Positions 1-8,645 of a DNA stretch of 35,326 bases are shown here, in pieces. Location of the stretch: assembly GCA_022614695.1 (NCBI GenBank), contig JAKEIC010000105.1, forward strand, positions 1 to 35,326, written 5' to 3'. A program made the position numbers and the translations under genes. The notes under the pieces are model-generated. The model was given only the letters and a program-made list of their open reading frames with translations. It was not told the DNA's origin and searched no databases. The first letter of the stretch is position 1, and each line of letters starts with the position of its first letter. The DNA is from Planctomycetales bacterium. GTDB taxonomy: Bacteria > Planctomycetota > JAKEIC01.

Positions 1-3000
1 CAGATGTCCACGGTGTTCGCCGTGGCCGTGTCGGGGTTCGCGGCGGTCAGCACGAGGGTGCTCGTCCCGCCCGAGGGCGCCTGGAGGTCGAACTGCGGCG
101 ACGTGCCACCCGCGTCGTCGGTGATCTTCACCGACCCCCCGATCGTGAGGGTCCCCCCGCTGATGAACTCGTTCGAGAACCGGTTCCAGACGAACGTCCG
201 GTCCACGGTGAGCTGCGAGCCGGTCCCCATCCGGAGGGTGGGATTCGTCGCCCCCCCGATCCCGCCGTTCGTCGAGATCAGGTCCCCCTGACCGGCAGGG
301 GTGGCCCCCTGCCGGCGGACGCGCATGGTCTGTCCGTTCAGGTCCAGTTCCCCGTGCCAGAGGTCGGCGTGCGAGCAGAAGATCGTGGTGGGGTTCGCCG
401 TCGCGAGGACCGAGACATAGATGTCGCCGAACGAGATCCCGTCCGAGACGCGGATCGTGTCGGTGGCCGGCGAGAAGCCTGCGGTGTAGAGGCCGACCGC
501 CGGGGTCCCGCTCTGGCTGATGGTGGCGCCCGAGTTGTTGGCCAGGACCGAATATGTGTATGTCCCCGTCCCGCCCTGCGCGGTGAACCGGAGCAGGGTG
601 CCCCCGAAGACCGAGGCCTGGGACGGCGAGATGGACATCGCCGGCGGCTGGACCTTGTACCAGCAAGTGAAGAGGGTCCCGCCCTGGCCGGCCTGGACCT
701 GGTCCGTGACGTTGCTCGTGTTGCCGGCGGTGTAGATGGCCGTCGGAGAGCCCGTGCCGCTGCTCGAGAGAGTCCCCCCCGAGGCGTTGATCGAGAAGGT
801 CCAGTTGCCGTTGTTCGGCATGTTCACGCTGGTGACGCGAAGCGTCTGCCCCGGCTCGAACCCGTTCCGGCTCTTGCCCGCGCCGGTGTTCCAGTCGAAG
901 TAGGCGTAGCCGGGGAAGCAGTAGAGGATGGTTCCGGTGTAGTTGTAGACCCCCATCTGCGCGATGTCGTAGTTCCCGCTCGTGTCCGACACCCGGATGG
1001 TGTCCCAGACGAGCGAGCCGCCCCCGATGTTGCCCGCCGTGTAGAGCCCCGTCCCGCTGAGCGAGCCCCCCGAGTTGTTGGTCTGGAACATCCACGACAC
1101 GGTCCCGACGCCCCCGATCGCGCGGAACGGGAAGGCCTGCCCGGGGTAGAAGTAGTAGACGTAGCGCGGCCGGATCTCGAGGGGCTGGGAGCCCCCGCTC
1201 GACACGACGTTGACGGTGGCGCGCGCGACCTTGCCGGTGGCGTCTCGCACCTGCACCGTGTCCACGCGGTTGATCGTGGCGCCCGCCGTGTAGACGCCCG
1301 TGCTCGCCCCGATCGTCGCGCCCGAGTTGTTCGTCACGATCGAGTAGGTGTACGGGGAAGTGCCGCCGGCCGCCGTAAACGTCTGGGTGGTCCCCGAGAT
1401 CATCGTGAGGAGGATGGGCGAGATCTCGATCGAGGAGGGGAGGATCTTGTAGCCGGTCGAGAGGGTCTTGAGTACCTGCAGGTTCCCGAAGTCGTCGTTC
1501 GCGTCCGCGAAGACGATCTGGTCCACCGAGCTCACGCTCGAGTTCGTGAATATGGTCTTCGCCCCGGGCACGGCGATGTACGCGTTGCCGTTGGCCGGCG
1601 TCGGGACTCCCTTCTTCACCGTCGAAACCACGGTCACCCCCGTCGAGTCGCGGAGCGTGATCTGGTCGTCGGCGAGGCTCGCGGAGCCGGCCGTGTAGAG
1701 GCCGGTCGCCGAGCAGGTGGCGCCGCCGCCGTTGACGCTCAGGGTGTAGGTGTAGGGGGTCGTCCCGCCGCCTGCCGCGAACTGATAGGAGATTCCCGGG
1801 AGCCAGCCGTCGAGCTGCGTGGGGCCGATGGTGAGGTTGCTGGGCATCGCGGTCGTGTAGAAGTAGAAGTAGCCCGTGGCGGTCGTGCTCGTGCAGGTCC
1901 CGTAGTTGTAGAAGTTGAAGTCCCAGGGCGTGAGTCCGCCGGCCGTGCCCGTCATGAGCGTCACGCTCGTGCCCGTCGCCGTCGAGCCGCCGTTCAGCGT
2001 GCACTGAGACGGGTTCGACGAGAACGCCCAGGTCCCGCTGTTCCCCGGACGGGCGTACGTCCGGTTCTCGTTCACGCGGTAGTGATAGGCGTAGTAGGGG
2101 ATCGGGTAGGTGTAGCCGTAGAAGGTGTTCTGGTAGTCGTAGAGGTAGCAGATCCGGGTCTGGCCCGTCCCGTCGGAGAGGGTGACGGTCGCGACCGCGA
2201 CCGAGCTGGTCGTCCCTCCGTTCGCCGTGTACGTGACGGTGGCGCCAGAGGTCCCCGACAGTGTCCCGGTCCCGTTCCGCGTCCAGGTGTAGGTGCCCGA
2301 GCCGCCGTAGGCCCGCAGCTGGCACGTCGAGCCGAGGTCCCCGCGGCAGTAGTAGTAGTAGCCCGGGTAGAGCGAGCTCTCGTAGCCGGGGGAGAGCGAC
2401 AGGTTCCCGAAGGAGACCCCCCGGTAGCTCACCACCGCGTCCACGAACTGCTGAGGGACGGCCGAGTCCCGCACGCGCACGACGGCGGAGCCGCTCCCGG
2501 TGGACGGGGCCGTGTAGACCCCGGTGGCCATGGTGCCCGAGCCGGAGAGGATGGAGAACGTGTAGGGGGTGATCCCGCCGGTCGCCTGGAACGCGACCGT
2601 GGTGCCGTTCAGGAGGTTCGTGACCTTGGAGGGGTGAATCTTGACCGTGACGGACGAGGAGTGCCACTTCTCGCCGATGAAGACGAGGATGTTGCGCTCG
2701 TTCAAGCTCCGGAGCGAGCCGCCGTCGTCAATCGAGACGTTCCCGAGCGGCGCCTGGCGCTGGAGTTGCGGGACCCCGGTGATGTTCCCGGGCGGGATCG
2801 TCCCCTGACCGAGGACCCGGAGCGTGCTCTCCTCGCCGGCCGTGTTGTTGATGGCCAGGTCGTAGGTGGCCCCGCCCGTCACCTGCAGGTTCCCGTTCAC
2901 GTCCACGACCCCGATCGAGCCATCGGCGGGCATGTTCGTGGGGCGCTTCCTCTGGGTGAACGCCACGCCGGACGAGAGGAAGAGGTTGCCGCCCCCGCCG

Positions 3001-5228
3001 TTCACGACCGCCCGGTTCCCCTTCACCGACATCGCGACGTTGTCCAGGCTCCACGAGGTCGTGAGTCCCCCGACGGTCAAGTTCGTCGGGTTCGAGATGA
3101 GGATCGTGCTCGCGCCCCACTGGTACTGGTCGAGGCCGACCTGGGCCGAGTGGAGTCCCCAGGCACTGCCCGGGTTCCCGCCCGACGCGCTGAAGAGGAA
3201 GGAATCGTAAGCCGCCACGCCACCCTGATGGATGAGCGTGGAGTTGGTCATGGTCCAGCCGGCCGTGTCCGTCCCCGCCGTCGCCCCCCCCGCCGTCCCG
3301 GCCCACCGGGACTCGGGGAGCGAGGCGTTCCCGCCGCCCGCGGCCGACTGGACCAACACGATCGGGAAGCCCGTCGCGCCGTGGTTCCCGGACTGCGTCA
3401 CGAGGCCCGCCGACGGGCCCGGGACGGCGAAGCTCTGGTCCAGGAAGTCGAGGGACTGGCCGATCTGCAGCGTGGCGTTCGTCGGGTTCGGGGGCGTGGC
3501 CGGGACCTGGATGTCCACGCGGGCCGTTCCCCCGATCGCGAAACCGCCGATGACCCAACAGGTCGGCGCGGCCCCGTTCTGGAGCGCCACGGGGACCTGC
3601 GGCTCGCTGTAGATGTTCAGCCGCGCGTCGCCGATCATGCTCACGCTCGCGCCGATGGCGATCGAGCCCCGCGAACCCGTCGGGATCTCGACGATGGCGC
3701 TGCGGCCCCAGGTGTTCACCGCGCCGGCCGTGACCCGGAACTGCGGCCACGTCCCGATGTTCGCGGTCCCCGTCCCGTCCCCCACCGTGAGCCGCGTCAC
3801 GGGGTTGCTGATGATGATCGGCGTGAACCTGAGGTTGGTTGTCGGCTCCGTCGCCCATGCCGGCGAGAACGTCCCGTAGATATAGGCGTTCACCCCCGCC
3901 TGGTCCTCGAGCCCGGTCGTGAAGGAGAGGGCGGTCGTCCGCCACGTCGTCCCCGACGTGGGCGATCCGAAGTGCATCTCGATCACGTTGCTGCCCTCGA
4001 CCAGGTGGACCTGGTAGATCTTGCGGTAACCTACCGAGAAGGAGTCCTCGCAGTTCCACTCCACGACGAAGTGGCGGTTGGGGGACGTTCCGATGGTCGC
4101 GTAGCGCACTCGCTGTCCCGTCGCGGCGAGGTTCTGGTAGTAGGAGCCGCCCGCGATGACGCCGTTCGGGTCGGAGGTGCTCGGCATCCAGAGCCAGGGG
4201 AAGGAGCTCGTGTACGAGTTGAGCACCCCCATCCAGCCGTTGATGCTCACCCAGACCCTCGTGTAGTTCGTCCCGAAGAAGTTGAACGTGAAGGGGATCG
4301 TCACCTGGCTCGGCGACTGGTTGTAGTTGATCACGCTGCTGCTGTAGGCCCAGAGGTCCGTCCCGCTCGAGAGGGCCGTCATGCCCTTCGTGAAGGTCGT
4401 CTGGTTGTAGGTGACGGTGTTGAAGCCCGGGTCCCCGACGCCGAGGGGCCCCTGCGACATCAGCCGGTAGCCGTTCAGGACCAGGCTCCCGTTCAGCTCG
4501 ACGCGGTTCTCGAACGAGAACATCTCGAGGTTCGAGGCGAGCCGGTAGTTCCCCCAGATGTAGGTCCGCGGGAGCGCATCCAGGCTCGCCGTGAACGGGG
4601 CCGAGTCTATGTTGATCGAGGCGGCCTGCGTGAGGTTGTAGGGGCTCGCGAGGGTCCCGCCGCGCAGGATCAGGCAGATCCCGGAGGTCGCGTCGCCGTT
4701 CGCGCCGCTATGGCTGTGGACCCAGGCGTTGCCCGAGTGGCCGATGTTGTTCCACCCCCAGGAGAACCCGCCCATCTGCTGGGACGTGCGGCTCGTGATC
4801 GAGGAGCCGTCCGTGTGGACCGGCCCGTTCGCCTCGTAGAAGGTCGTGGAGTTCACCTGGTTGTGGATCAGGCCCCGGTTCAGGATCGAGTAGCCCGTGG
4901 GGCCGATTCCCGTGCAGACGATGCCGCACTGGAACGTGCCGTTGGTCGGGTTGTAGCGCTGGATCCGCCCGCCCGCCCGCACCTCGAGGGAGCGGATGGT
5001 GTACGTCATCCGTACCGTCGTGTTCCCGAACTCCACGACGTGGCCGGCGGCGATGATCACGTCGTCGGTGGAGGTCGGGGCGCCGCTCGGCGACCAAGTG
5101 TTGCTGGTGTCCCACCAGCCGCTGGCGTTCGAGATCTTGGTCGCGGCGTCAGCCGCGCCGGCCGACGCGAGGAGCGCCACGCCGGAGATGGCGGACTTGC
5201 AGAGCCACTTTCGGACGGGATACGTCAT
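1..5228 (-). CDS. Very large secreted adhesin-like protein with G8-like N-terminus and Ig-like repeats (3' end cut by window edge)
   Basis: The minus-strand frame starting at ATG 5228 is open to the window edge, giving at least 1742 residues, and was translated directly. The N-terminus is a signal peptide (MTYPVRKWLCKS..., likely cleavage after ADA). It is followed by a G8-like start of a beta-helix (residues about 30-100: WWDTSNTWSPSGAPTS, then DDVIIAAGHVV). A middle region contains IPFTFNFFGTNY, resembling a domain common in bacterial surface proteins. From about residue 860 to 1620 (positions about 380-2640) there are roughly eight divergent Ig-like repeats, with recurring GGTxPYTYS, NNSGATI and GLYTAG signatures. 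A second beta-helix-like Gly/Thr-rich stretch reaches the edge. Asn, Thr, Tyr and Gly are abundant. The start is supported by AAGAGG six bases upstream. Extracellular adhesion or matrix function is inferred; the C-terminal anchor is not visible. Confidence 0.85.
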   Translation of the reverse strand, partial: MTYPVRKWLCKSAISGVALLASAGAADAATKISNASGWWDTSNTWSPSGAPTSTDDVIIAAGHVVEFGNTTVRMTYTIRSLEVRAGGRIQRYNPTNGTFQCGIVCTGIGPTGYSILNRGLIHNQVNSTTFYEANGPVHTDGSSITSRTSQQMGGFSWGWNNIGHSGNAWVHSHSGANGDATSGICLILRGGTLASPYNLTQAASINIDSAPFTASLDALPRTYIWGNYRLASNLEMFSFENRVELNGSLVLNGYRLMSQGPLGVGDPGFNTVTYNQTTFTKGMTALSSGTDLWAYSSSVINYNQSPSQVTIPFTFNFFGTNYTRVWVSINGWMGVLNSYTSSFPWLWMPSTSDPNGVIAGGSYYQNLAATGQRVRYATIGTSPNRHFVVEWNCEDSFSVGYRKIYQVHLVEGSNVIEMHFGSPTSGTTWRTTALSFTTGLEDQAGVNAYIYGTFSPAWATEPTTNLRFTPIIISNPVTRLTVGDGTGTANIGTWPQFRVTAGAVNTWGRSAIVEIPTGSRGSIAIGASVSMIGDARLNIYSEPQVPVALQNGAAPTCWVIGGFAIGGTARVDIQVPATPPNPTNATLQIGQSLDFLDQSFAVPGPSAGLVTQSGNHGATGFPIVLVQSAAGGGNASLPESRWAGTAGGATAGTDTAGWTMTNSTLIHQGGVAAYDSFLFSASGGNPGSAWGLHSAQVGLDQYQWGASTILISNPTNLTVGGLTTSWSLDNVAMSVKGNRAVVNGGGGNLFLSSGVAFTQRKRPTNMPADGSIGVVDVNGNLQVTGGATYDLAINNTAGEESTLRVLGQGTIPPGNITGVPQLQRQAPLGNVSIDDGGSLRSLNERNILVFIGEKWHSSSVTVKIHPSKVTNLLNGTTVAFQATGGITPYTFSILSGSGTMATGVYTAPSTGSGSAVVRVRDSAVPQQFVDAVVSYRGVSFGNLSLSPGYESSLYPGYYYYCRGDLGSTCQLRAYGGSGTYTWTRNGTGTLSGTSGATVTYTANGGTTSSVAVATVTLSDGTGQTRICYLYDYQNTFYGYTYPIPYYAYHYRVNENRTYARPGNSGTWAFSSNPSQCTLNGGSTATGTSVTLMTGTAGGLTPWDFNFYNYGTCTSTTATGYFYFYTTAMPSNLTIGPTQLDGWLPGISYQFAAGGGTTPYTYTLSVNGGGATCSATGLYTAGSASLADDQITLRDSTGVTVVSTVKKGVPTPANGNAYIAVPGAKTIFTNSSVSSVDQIVFADANDDFGNLQVLKTLSTGYKILPSSIEISPILLTMISGTTQTFTAAGGTSPYTYSIVTNNSGATIGASTGVYTAGATINRVDTVQVRDATGKVARATVNVVSSGGSQPLEIRPRYVYYFYPGQAFPFRAIGGVGTVSWMFQTNNSGGSLSGTGLYTAGNIGGGSLVWDTIRVSDTSGNYDIAQMGVYNYTGTILYCFPGYAYFDWNTGAGKSRNGFEPGQTLRVTSVNMPNNGNWTFSINASGGTLSSSGTGSPTAIYTAGNTSNVTDQVQAGQGGTLFTCWYKVQPPAMSISPSQASVFGGTLLRFTAQGGTGTYTYSVLANNSGATISQSGTPAVGLYTAGFSPATDTIRVSDGISFGDIYVSVLATANPTTIFCSHADLWHGELDLNGQTMRVRRQGATPAGQGDLISTNGGIGGATNPTLRMGTGSQLTVDRTFVWNRFSNEFISGGTLTIGGSVKITDDAGGTSPQFDLQAPSGGTSTLVLTAANPDTATANTVDI

Positions 5229-5586
5229 GAGACACCTCTTCCCCTTACGGGGCAGACTTAGGCAGCGCACCCAGATGACAGCGCCCGAGCCGCGCAAATA
5301 CCTCTCCTACAGCCCCGGTTTTCACGAGTCAATCGCCTCCCGCGGGGCGCGAGTCCGGACTCTGTAACACACCACAGGACAATAGGTTGCTTCCGCCCTG
5401 CGGGCCCTCAGCGAGTCATTCGCCTTTACCGTCTGCGGGAGCCACTTGTGCGCGTAAACTGGCGGCTACGATTGCGAGAGGAGAGTATCCATCGGATCCA
5501 CTCCCGGGCCTCCCGCGATGCGAAACCCGACCGGAAGACTCGGGGTTCCATCTGCGGGTCGGTGTCATCCGGCCCGAGGAGGTTCC
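5229..5586. other. Divergent intergenic region between the surface protein and the DUF1549 gene
   Basis: This 358-nt stretch has no credible coding sequence; it is visibly more AT-rich than the flanking genes. It should carry promoters for both directions. The minus-strand candidate is listed separately. For the plus strand, TTGTGC (5446-5451) and TACGAT (5467-5472) are a possible pair with a short 15-nt spacer. The plus gene has a clear ribosome binding site, GAGGAGG at 5576-5582. No RNA gene or terminator was recognised. Confidence 0.5.
5304..5332 (-). promoter_or_regulatory. Candidate promoter of the large surface-protein gene
   Basis: On the minus strand TTGACT (5332-5327, five of six to the -35 consensus) is followed after exactly 17 nt by TAGGAG (5309-5304, three of six to -10). 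The predicted start would leave a leader of about 70 nt before ATG 5228. The leader holds a small hairpin CCCC-GTAA-GGGG (5252-5241) directly abutting the Shine-Dalgarno AAGAGG (5240-5235). The spacing is good but the -10 is weak, so this is tentative. Confidence 0.35.
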
Positions 5587-7275
5587 ATGAGCGGGCTCCA
5601 CCGTTCCTCCCTGGTCCTCGGGTTCGGCTTGGCGGCCGTCGTCGGCGGGCTCGGCTTCGCGCCCTCGGCGCCGGGCGGCGACGACAAGCTCGATCCGGCG
5701 CTCACGCCGGCCGAGATAGACCGGCTCCTCGCCGAGAAGTGGACCGCGGCCGGGCTCACGCCGTCGGCCCAGGCCGGTGACGAGGACTTCCTCCGGCGCG
5801 TGACGCTCGACCTCACGGGCACGATCCCGAGCCTCGAGGAGACCGAGGCGTTCATCGCGGACAAGAACCCCGAGAAGCGCACGGCCTTGGTCGAGAGGCT
5901 CCTGGCGAGCGCCGCGTTCGCGGACCACTGGGCGGCCGTCCTCGAGAAGGTCTTCACGGGCCGAGCCCGGGCGAAGTACATGGACCGGCCTTCGTTCCGG
6001 GCCTTCTTCCGCGACCGGTTGGCCGAGGGCGCCGGCTACGACCGCATCGTCCGCGAGATGCTCACCGCCACCGGCGACTCGCGCGAGGTGGGCGCGACGA
6101 ACTACCTCGTCCGCTACGAGGCGAAGCCCGCCGACGTCGCGGGCCACACGAGCAAGTCGCTCTTCGGGATCCAGATCCAGTGCGCCCAGTGCCATAACCA
6201 CCCCTACGAGAAGTGGACCACCGAGGACTTCAAGGGCTTCGCGGCATTCTTCGGGCAGACTCGGCCCGAGCCGGTGAAGGAGCCCAACCCCCGAGACCCG
6301 AAAGACATGCGGGTGGTCTCGTTCCGGATCGAGGACGGCCTGGGCGACAAGTTCGACCGGTTCAAGAAGCTCGACAAGGCCAACCCCAAGGCGGCGAGCC
6401 GGATGATGGAGAAGGCCATGGAGAAACCCGAGATCAAGGAGCGGCTCATGTACGCCATCGCCCAGCCCCGTTATCTCGGGACCGCCACCCCCGTCTCGCT
6501 CGACGGCCGCACGCGCCGTCAGGCGTTCGCCGACTGGGCGACGAGCGGGACGAACCCCTACTTCGCGAAGGCCGCCGTCAACCGGATCTGGGGCGCGTTC
6601 TTCGGCCGCGGGATCGTCCATCCCGTGGAAGACATGGGGCCGCGCCACCCCGCCAGCCACCCGGACCTGCTGGACCGGCTGGCGCGGGACTTCGTGCAGC
6701 ACGGGTACGACCTCCGCCACACGATGAGGCTGCTCGTCTCGACGAAGACCTACGGGCTATCGTCGGCCCCGAGCGAGAACAACGAGGGGGACGACAAGCT
6801 CTTCTCACGGGCGCTGGTGCGGTCGCTCGCACCCGAGCAGGTGTTCGCCTCGGTGTTCCAGGCGACGGAGCTGGACAAGCGCGAGGACGTCCGAAGGGCG
6901 CGCGGGCTCTACCTGATGCAGGCGGGAAAGGCGCTGGCCCAGTTCATCCAGACCTTCGACGACGACGAGATGATGGAGGAGGAGAACTTCGAAGGCACGA
7001 TCCCCCAGGCCCTGCTCATGCTCAACGGAAAGCTCGTCACGGAGAGCGTCGCGCCGAAGGAGGGGACGAACCTGCACACGATCCTGACGGGCCCGGGCGA
7101 CGCGGCCAGGAAGATCGAGAGGATCTTCCTCGCGACTCTCGTCCGCAAGCCCACCGCGGCCGAGCTGGAGAGGTGCCGGAAGTACGTCGAGGACGATCCC
7201 CAGGCGAAGATCGAGGCCTTCAAGGACATCACTTGGAGCCTGATCAACACGACGGAGTTCATCGTCAACAGGTAG
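5587..7275 (+). CDS. DUF1549 and DUF1553 domain secreted protein
   Basis: 562 residues. ATG 5587 was chosen because GAGGAGG lies just upstream and a signal peptide follows (SSLVLGFGLAAVVGGLGFA). DUF1549 spans about residues 35-235 and includes TLDLTGTIP and CAQCHNHPYEKW; the CxxCH at Cys199, Cys202 and His203 is the heme-c-like motif seen in this family. DUF1553 spans about 305-545 (NPYFAKAAVNRIWGAFFGRG, HPDLLDRLARDFV). The N-terminal cytochrome-like module of many relatives is absent. These genes are hallmark paralogues of Planctomycetota and Verrucomicrobiota and almost always precede a DUF1501 gene, as here (32-nt gap). A role in polysaccharide breakdown or extracytoplasmic redox has been proposed for the family but the reaction is not established. 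Confidence 0.93.
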   Translation: MSGLHRSSLVLGFGLAAVVGGLGFAPSAPGGDDKLDPALTPAEIDRLLAEKWTAAGLTPSAQAGDEDFLRRVTLDLTGTIPSLEETEAFIADKNPEKRTALVERLLASAAFADHWAAVLEKVFTGRARAKYMDRPSFRAFFRDRLAEGAGYDRIVREMLTATGDSREVGATNYLVRYEAKPADVAGHTSKSLFGIQIQCAQCHNHPYEKWTTEDFKGFAAFFGQTRPEPVKEPNPRDPKDMRVVSFRIEDGLGDKFDRFKKLDKANPKAASRMMEKAMEKPEIKERLMYAIAQPRYLGTATPVSLDGRTRRQAFADWATSGTNPYFAKAAVNRIWGAFFGRGIVHPVEDMGPRHPASHPDLLDRLARDFVQHGYDLRHTMRLLVSTKTYGLSSAPSENNEGDDKLFSRALVRSLAPEQVFASVFQATELDKREDVRRARGLYLMQAGKALAQFIQTFDDDEMMEEENFEGTIPQALLMLNGKLVTESVAPKEGTNLHTILTGPGDAARKIERIFLATLVRKPTAAELERCRKYVEDDPQAKIEAFKDITWSLINTTEFIVNR

Positions 7276-7307
7276 GCAGTTCACGGTTCACGGTCGAGGA
7301 GGGAAAG

Positions 7308-8615
7308 ATGGGCGATTGCGCGGGATGCGGGCCGGGGTCGGGCGGGGTCGGGGAGAGCTTCCTCCTCTCTCGCCGCGGGTTCCTCGGCGGGACGATGGGG
7401 ACGGGGCTCTCGCTGCTGTTTTCCCAGATGCCCTTCGCGCAGGTCCTCGCGCAGGACGCGCCGAAGATCCTGCCGGCGACGGCCGACTCGTGCATCCTCC
7501 TCTGGATGGCGGGCGGCCCCTCCCAGCTCGACACGTTCGACCCGAAGCCGGGTCGCCCCACCGGCGGGCCGATCCAGACTGTGCCCACGTCGGTCGCGGG
7601 CGTAGAGCTCTCCGAGCACCTCCCAAAGATCGCCGCGCAGATGAAGCACCTCGCGCTCATCCGCTCGATGACTAGCAAGGAGGGCGACCACCAGAGGGCC
7701 CGCTACTACGTCCACACCGGCCACCCGCCCGAAGCCACGGCCGCCCACCCGAGCCTCGGCGCGATCGTCGCCCGCCACCGCGGGAACCCCGACTTCGACC
7801 TTCCGAACTTCGTGAGCATCGGGGGCGGCTCGGTCGGCGGCGGATACTTCGGCCCCGACAACAACCCCTTCGTCGTGCAGCGCCCGGGCGCTCCGATCGA
7901 GAACCTGAAGGCCCCCGTGGGGGACGCCCGGCTCGAGAGGCGGCTCAAGCTCCTCGAGGACCTCGAACAGCGGTTCGCCGGAGCCCGCGCGACCGAGCCC
8001 GTCGAGGCCCACGAGGCGATGTACGCGAAGGCCGTCCGAATGATGCGCTCCCCGATGATCGAGGCCTTCGACGTGTCGAAGGAGCCCGAGGAGGTGAAGG
8101 CCGCCTACGGGAAGACGCCGTTCGGCACCGGCTGCCTCATGGCGCGGCGGCTCATCGAGAAGGGGGTGAAGTGCGTCGAGGTGGTGCTGAACGGCTGGGA
8201 CACGCACGACGACAACTTCAACCGGGTGAAGACTCTCTGCGGGGCGCTCGACCCCGCCTACGCGACCCTGCTCACCGACCTCGACTCGAAGGGCCTGCTC
8301 AAGCGCACCCTCGTGATCTGGATGGGCGAGTTCGGCCGCACGCCCAAGATCAACGACCGGGGCGGGGGCGGCCGCGACCACTTCCCGAAGGCGTGGTGCT
8401 CGGTGCTCGCGGGCGGCGGGATCCGGGGCGGCCAGGTGATCGGGAAGACCGACGCCGACGGCCAGGAGGTCGCCGATCGGCCCGTCACCGTCCCCGACCT
8501 CTTCGCCTCCCTCTGCCGCGCCTTCGCCGTGGACCCGGGCCAGGTGAACCACGCGGGCCCGCGGCCGATAAAGTTGGTGGAGAAGGGGACGCTGGTGAAG
8601 GAGCTGTTTGCGTAG
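7308..8615 (+). CDS. DUF1501 family protein, Tat-exported
   Basis: 435 residues. ATG 7308 is preceded by GAGGAGGGAAAG, a strong ribosome binding site. A twin-arginine signal (LSRRGFLGG, Arg22-Arg23) implies folding in the cytoplasm before export. The body shows typical DUF1501 segments: CILLWMAGGPSQLDTFDPKPG, HPSLGAIVARHRG, LIEKGVKCVEVVLNGWDTH, and VIWMGEFGRTPKIN near the C-terminus. The family belongs to the alkaline-phosphatase/sulfatase-like fold, so a metal-dependent hydrolase role is plausible, but the substrate is unknown. The short gap to the DUF1549/DUF1553 gene and the shared strand imply one transcript; the pair is usually assumed to work together. Confidence 0.94.
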   Translation: MGDCAGCGPGSGGVGESFLLSRRGFLGGTMGTGLSLLFSQMPFAQVLAQDAPKILPATADSCILLWMAGGPSQLDTFDPKPGRPTGGPIQTVPTSVAGVELSEHLPKIAAQMKHLALIRSMTSKEGDHQRARYYVHTGHPPEATAAHPSLGAIVARHRGNPDFDLPNFVSIGGGSVGGGYFGPDNNPFVVQRPGAPIENLKAPVGDARLERRLKLLEDLEQRFAGARATEPVEAHEAMYAKAVRMMRSPMIEAFDVSKEPEEVKAAYGKTPFGTGCLMARRLIEKGVKCVEVVLNGWDTHDDNFNRVKTLCGALDPAYATLLTDLDSKGLLKRTLVIWMGEFGRTPKINDRGGGGRDHFPKAWCSVLAGGGIRGGQVIGKTDADGQEVADRPVTVPDLFASLCRAFAVDPGQVNHAGPRPIKLVEKGTLVKELFA

Positions 8616-8633
8616 GCCCGGGCGGCCGCCGTG

Positions 8634-8639
8634 TAAGAT
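8634..8639 (+). promoter_or_regulatory. -10 hexamer TAAGAT, leaderless start of the autokinase gene
   Basis: TAAGAT ends six bases before ATG 8646. Transcription starting 7 nt downstream of the hexamer would begin on the start codon. No Shine-Dalgarno sequence is visible in front of this ATG. The same hexamer occurs at the same kind of distance before the gene at 18649. No good -35 is evident. Confidence 0.45.
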
Positions 8640-8645
8640 AGCGGC

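Noticed and set aside
2335..2350. RGD tripeptide in the surface protein as an integrin-type motif
   Set aside because: A single RGD in a 1700-residue protein is likely by chance, and an environmental bacterium gives no reason to expect host integrin binding.
354..5261. Plus-strand open frame of 1635 codons opposite the surface-protein gene
   Set aside because: It is codon-aligned with the real minus gene; stops would need TTA, CTA or TCA codons, which that gene avoids. The product is Arg/Val/Pro/Asp-rich with no domain.
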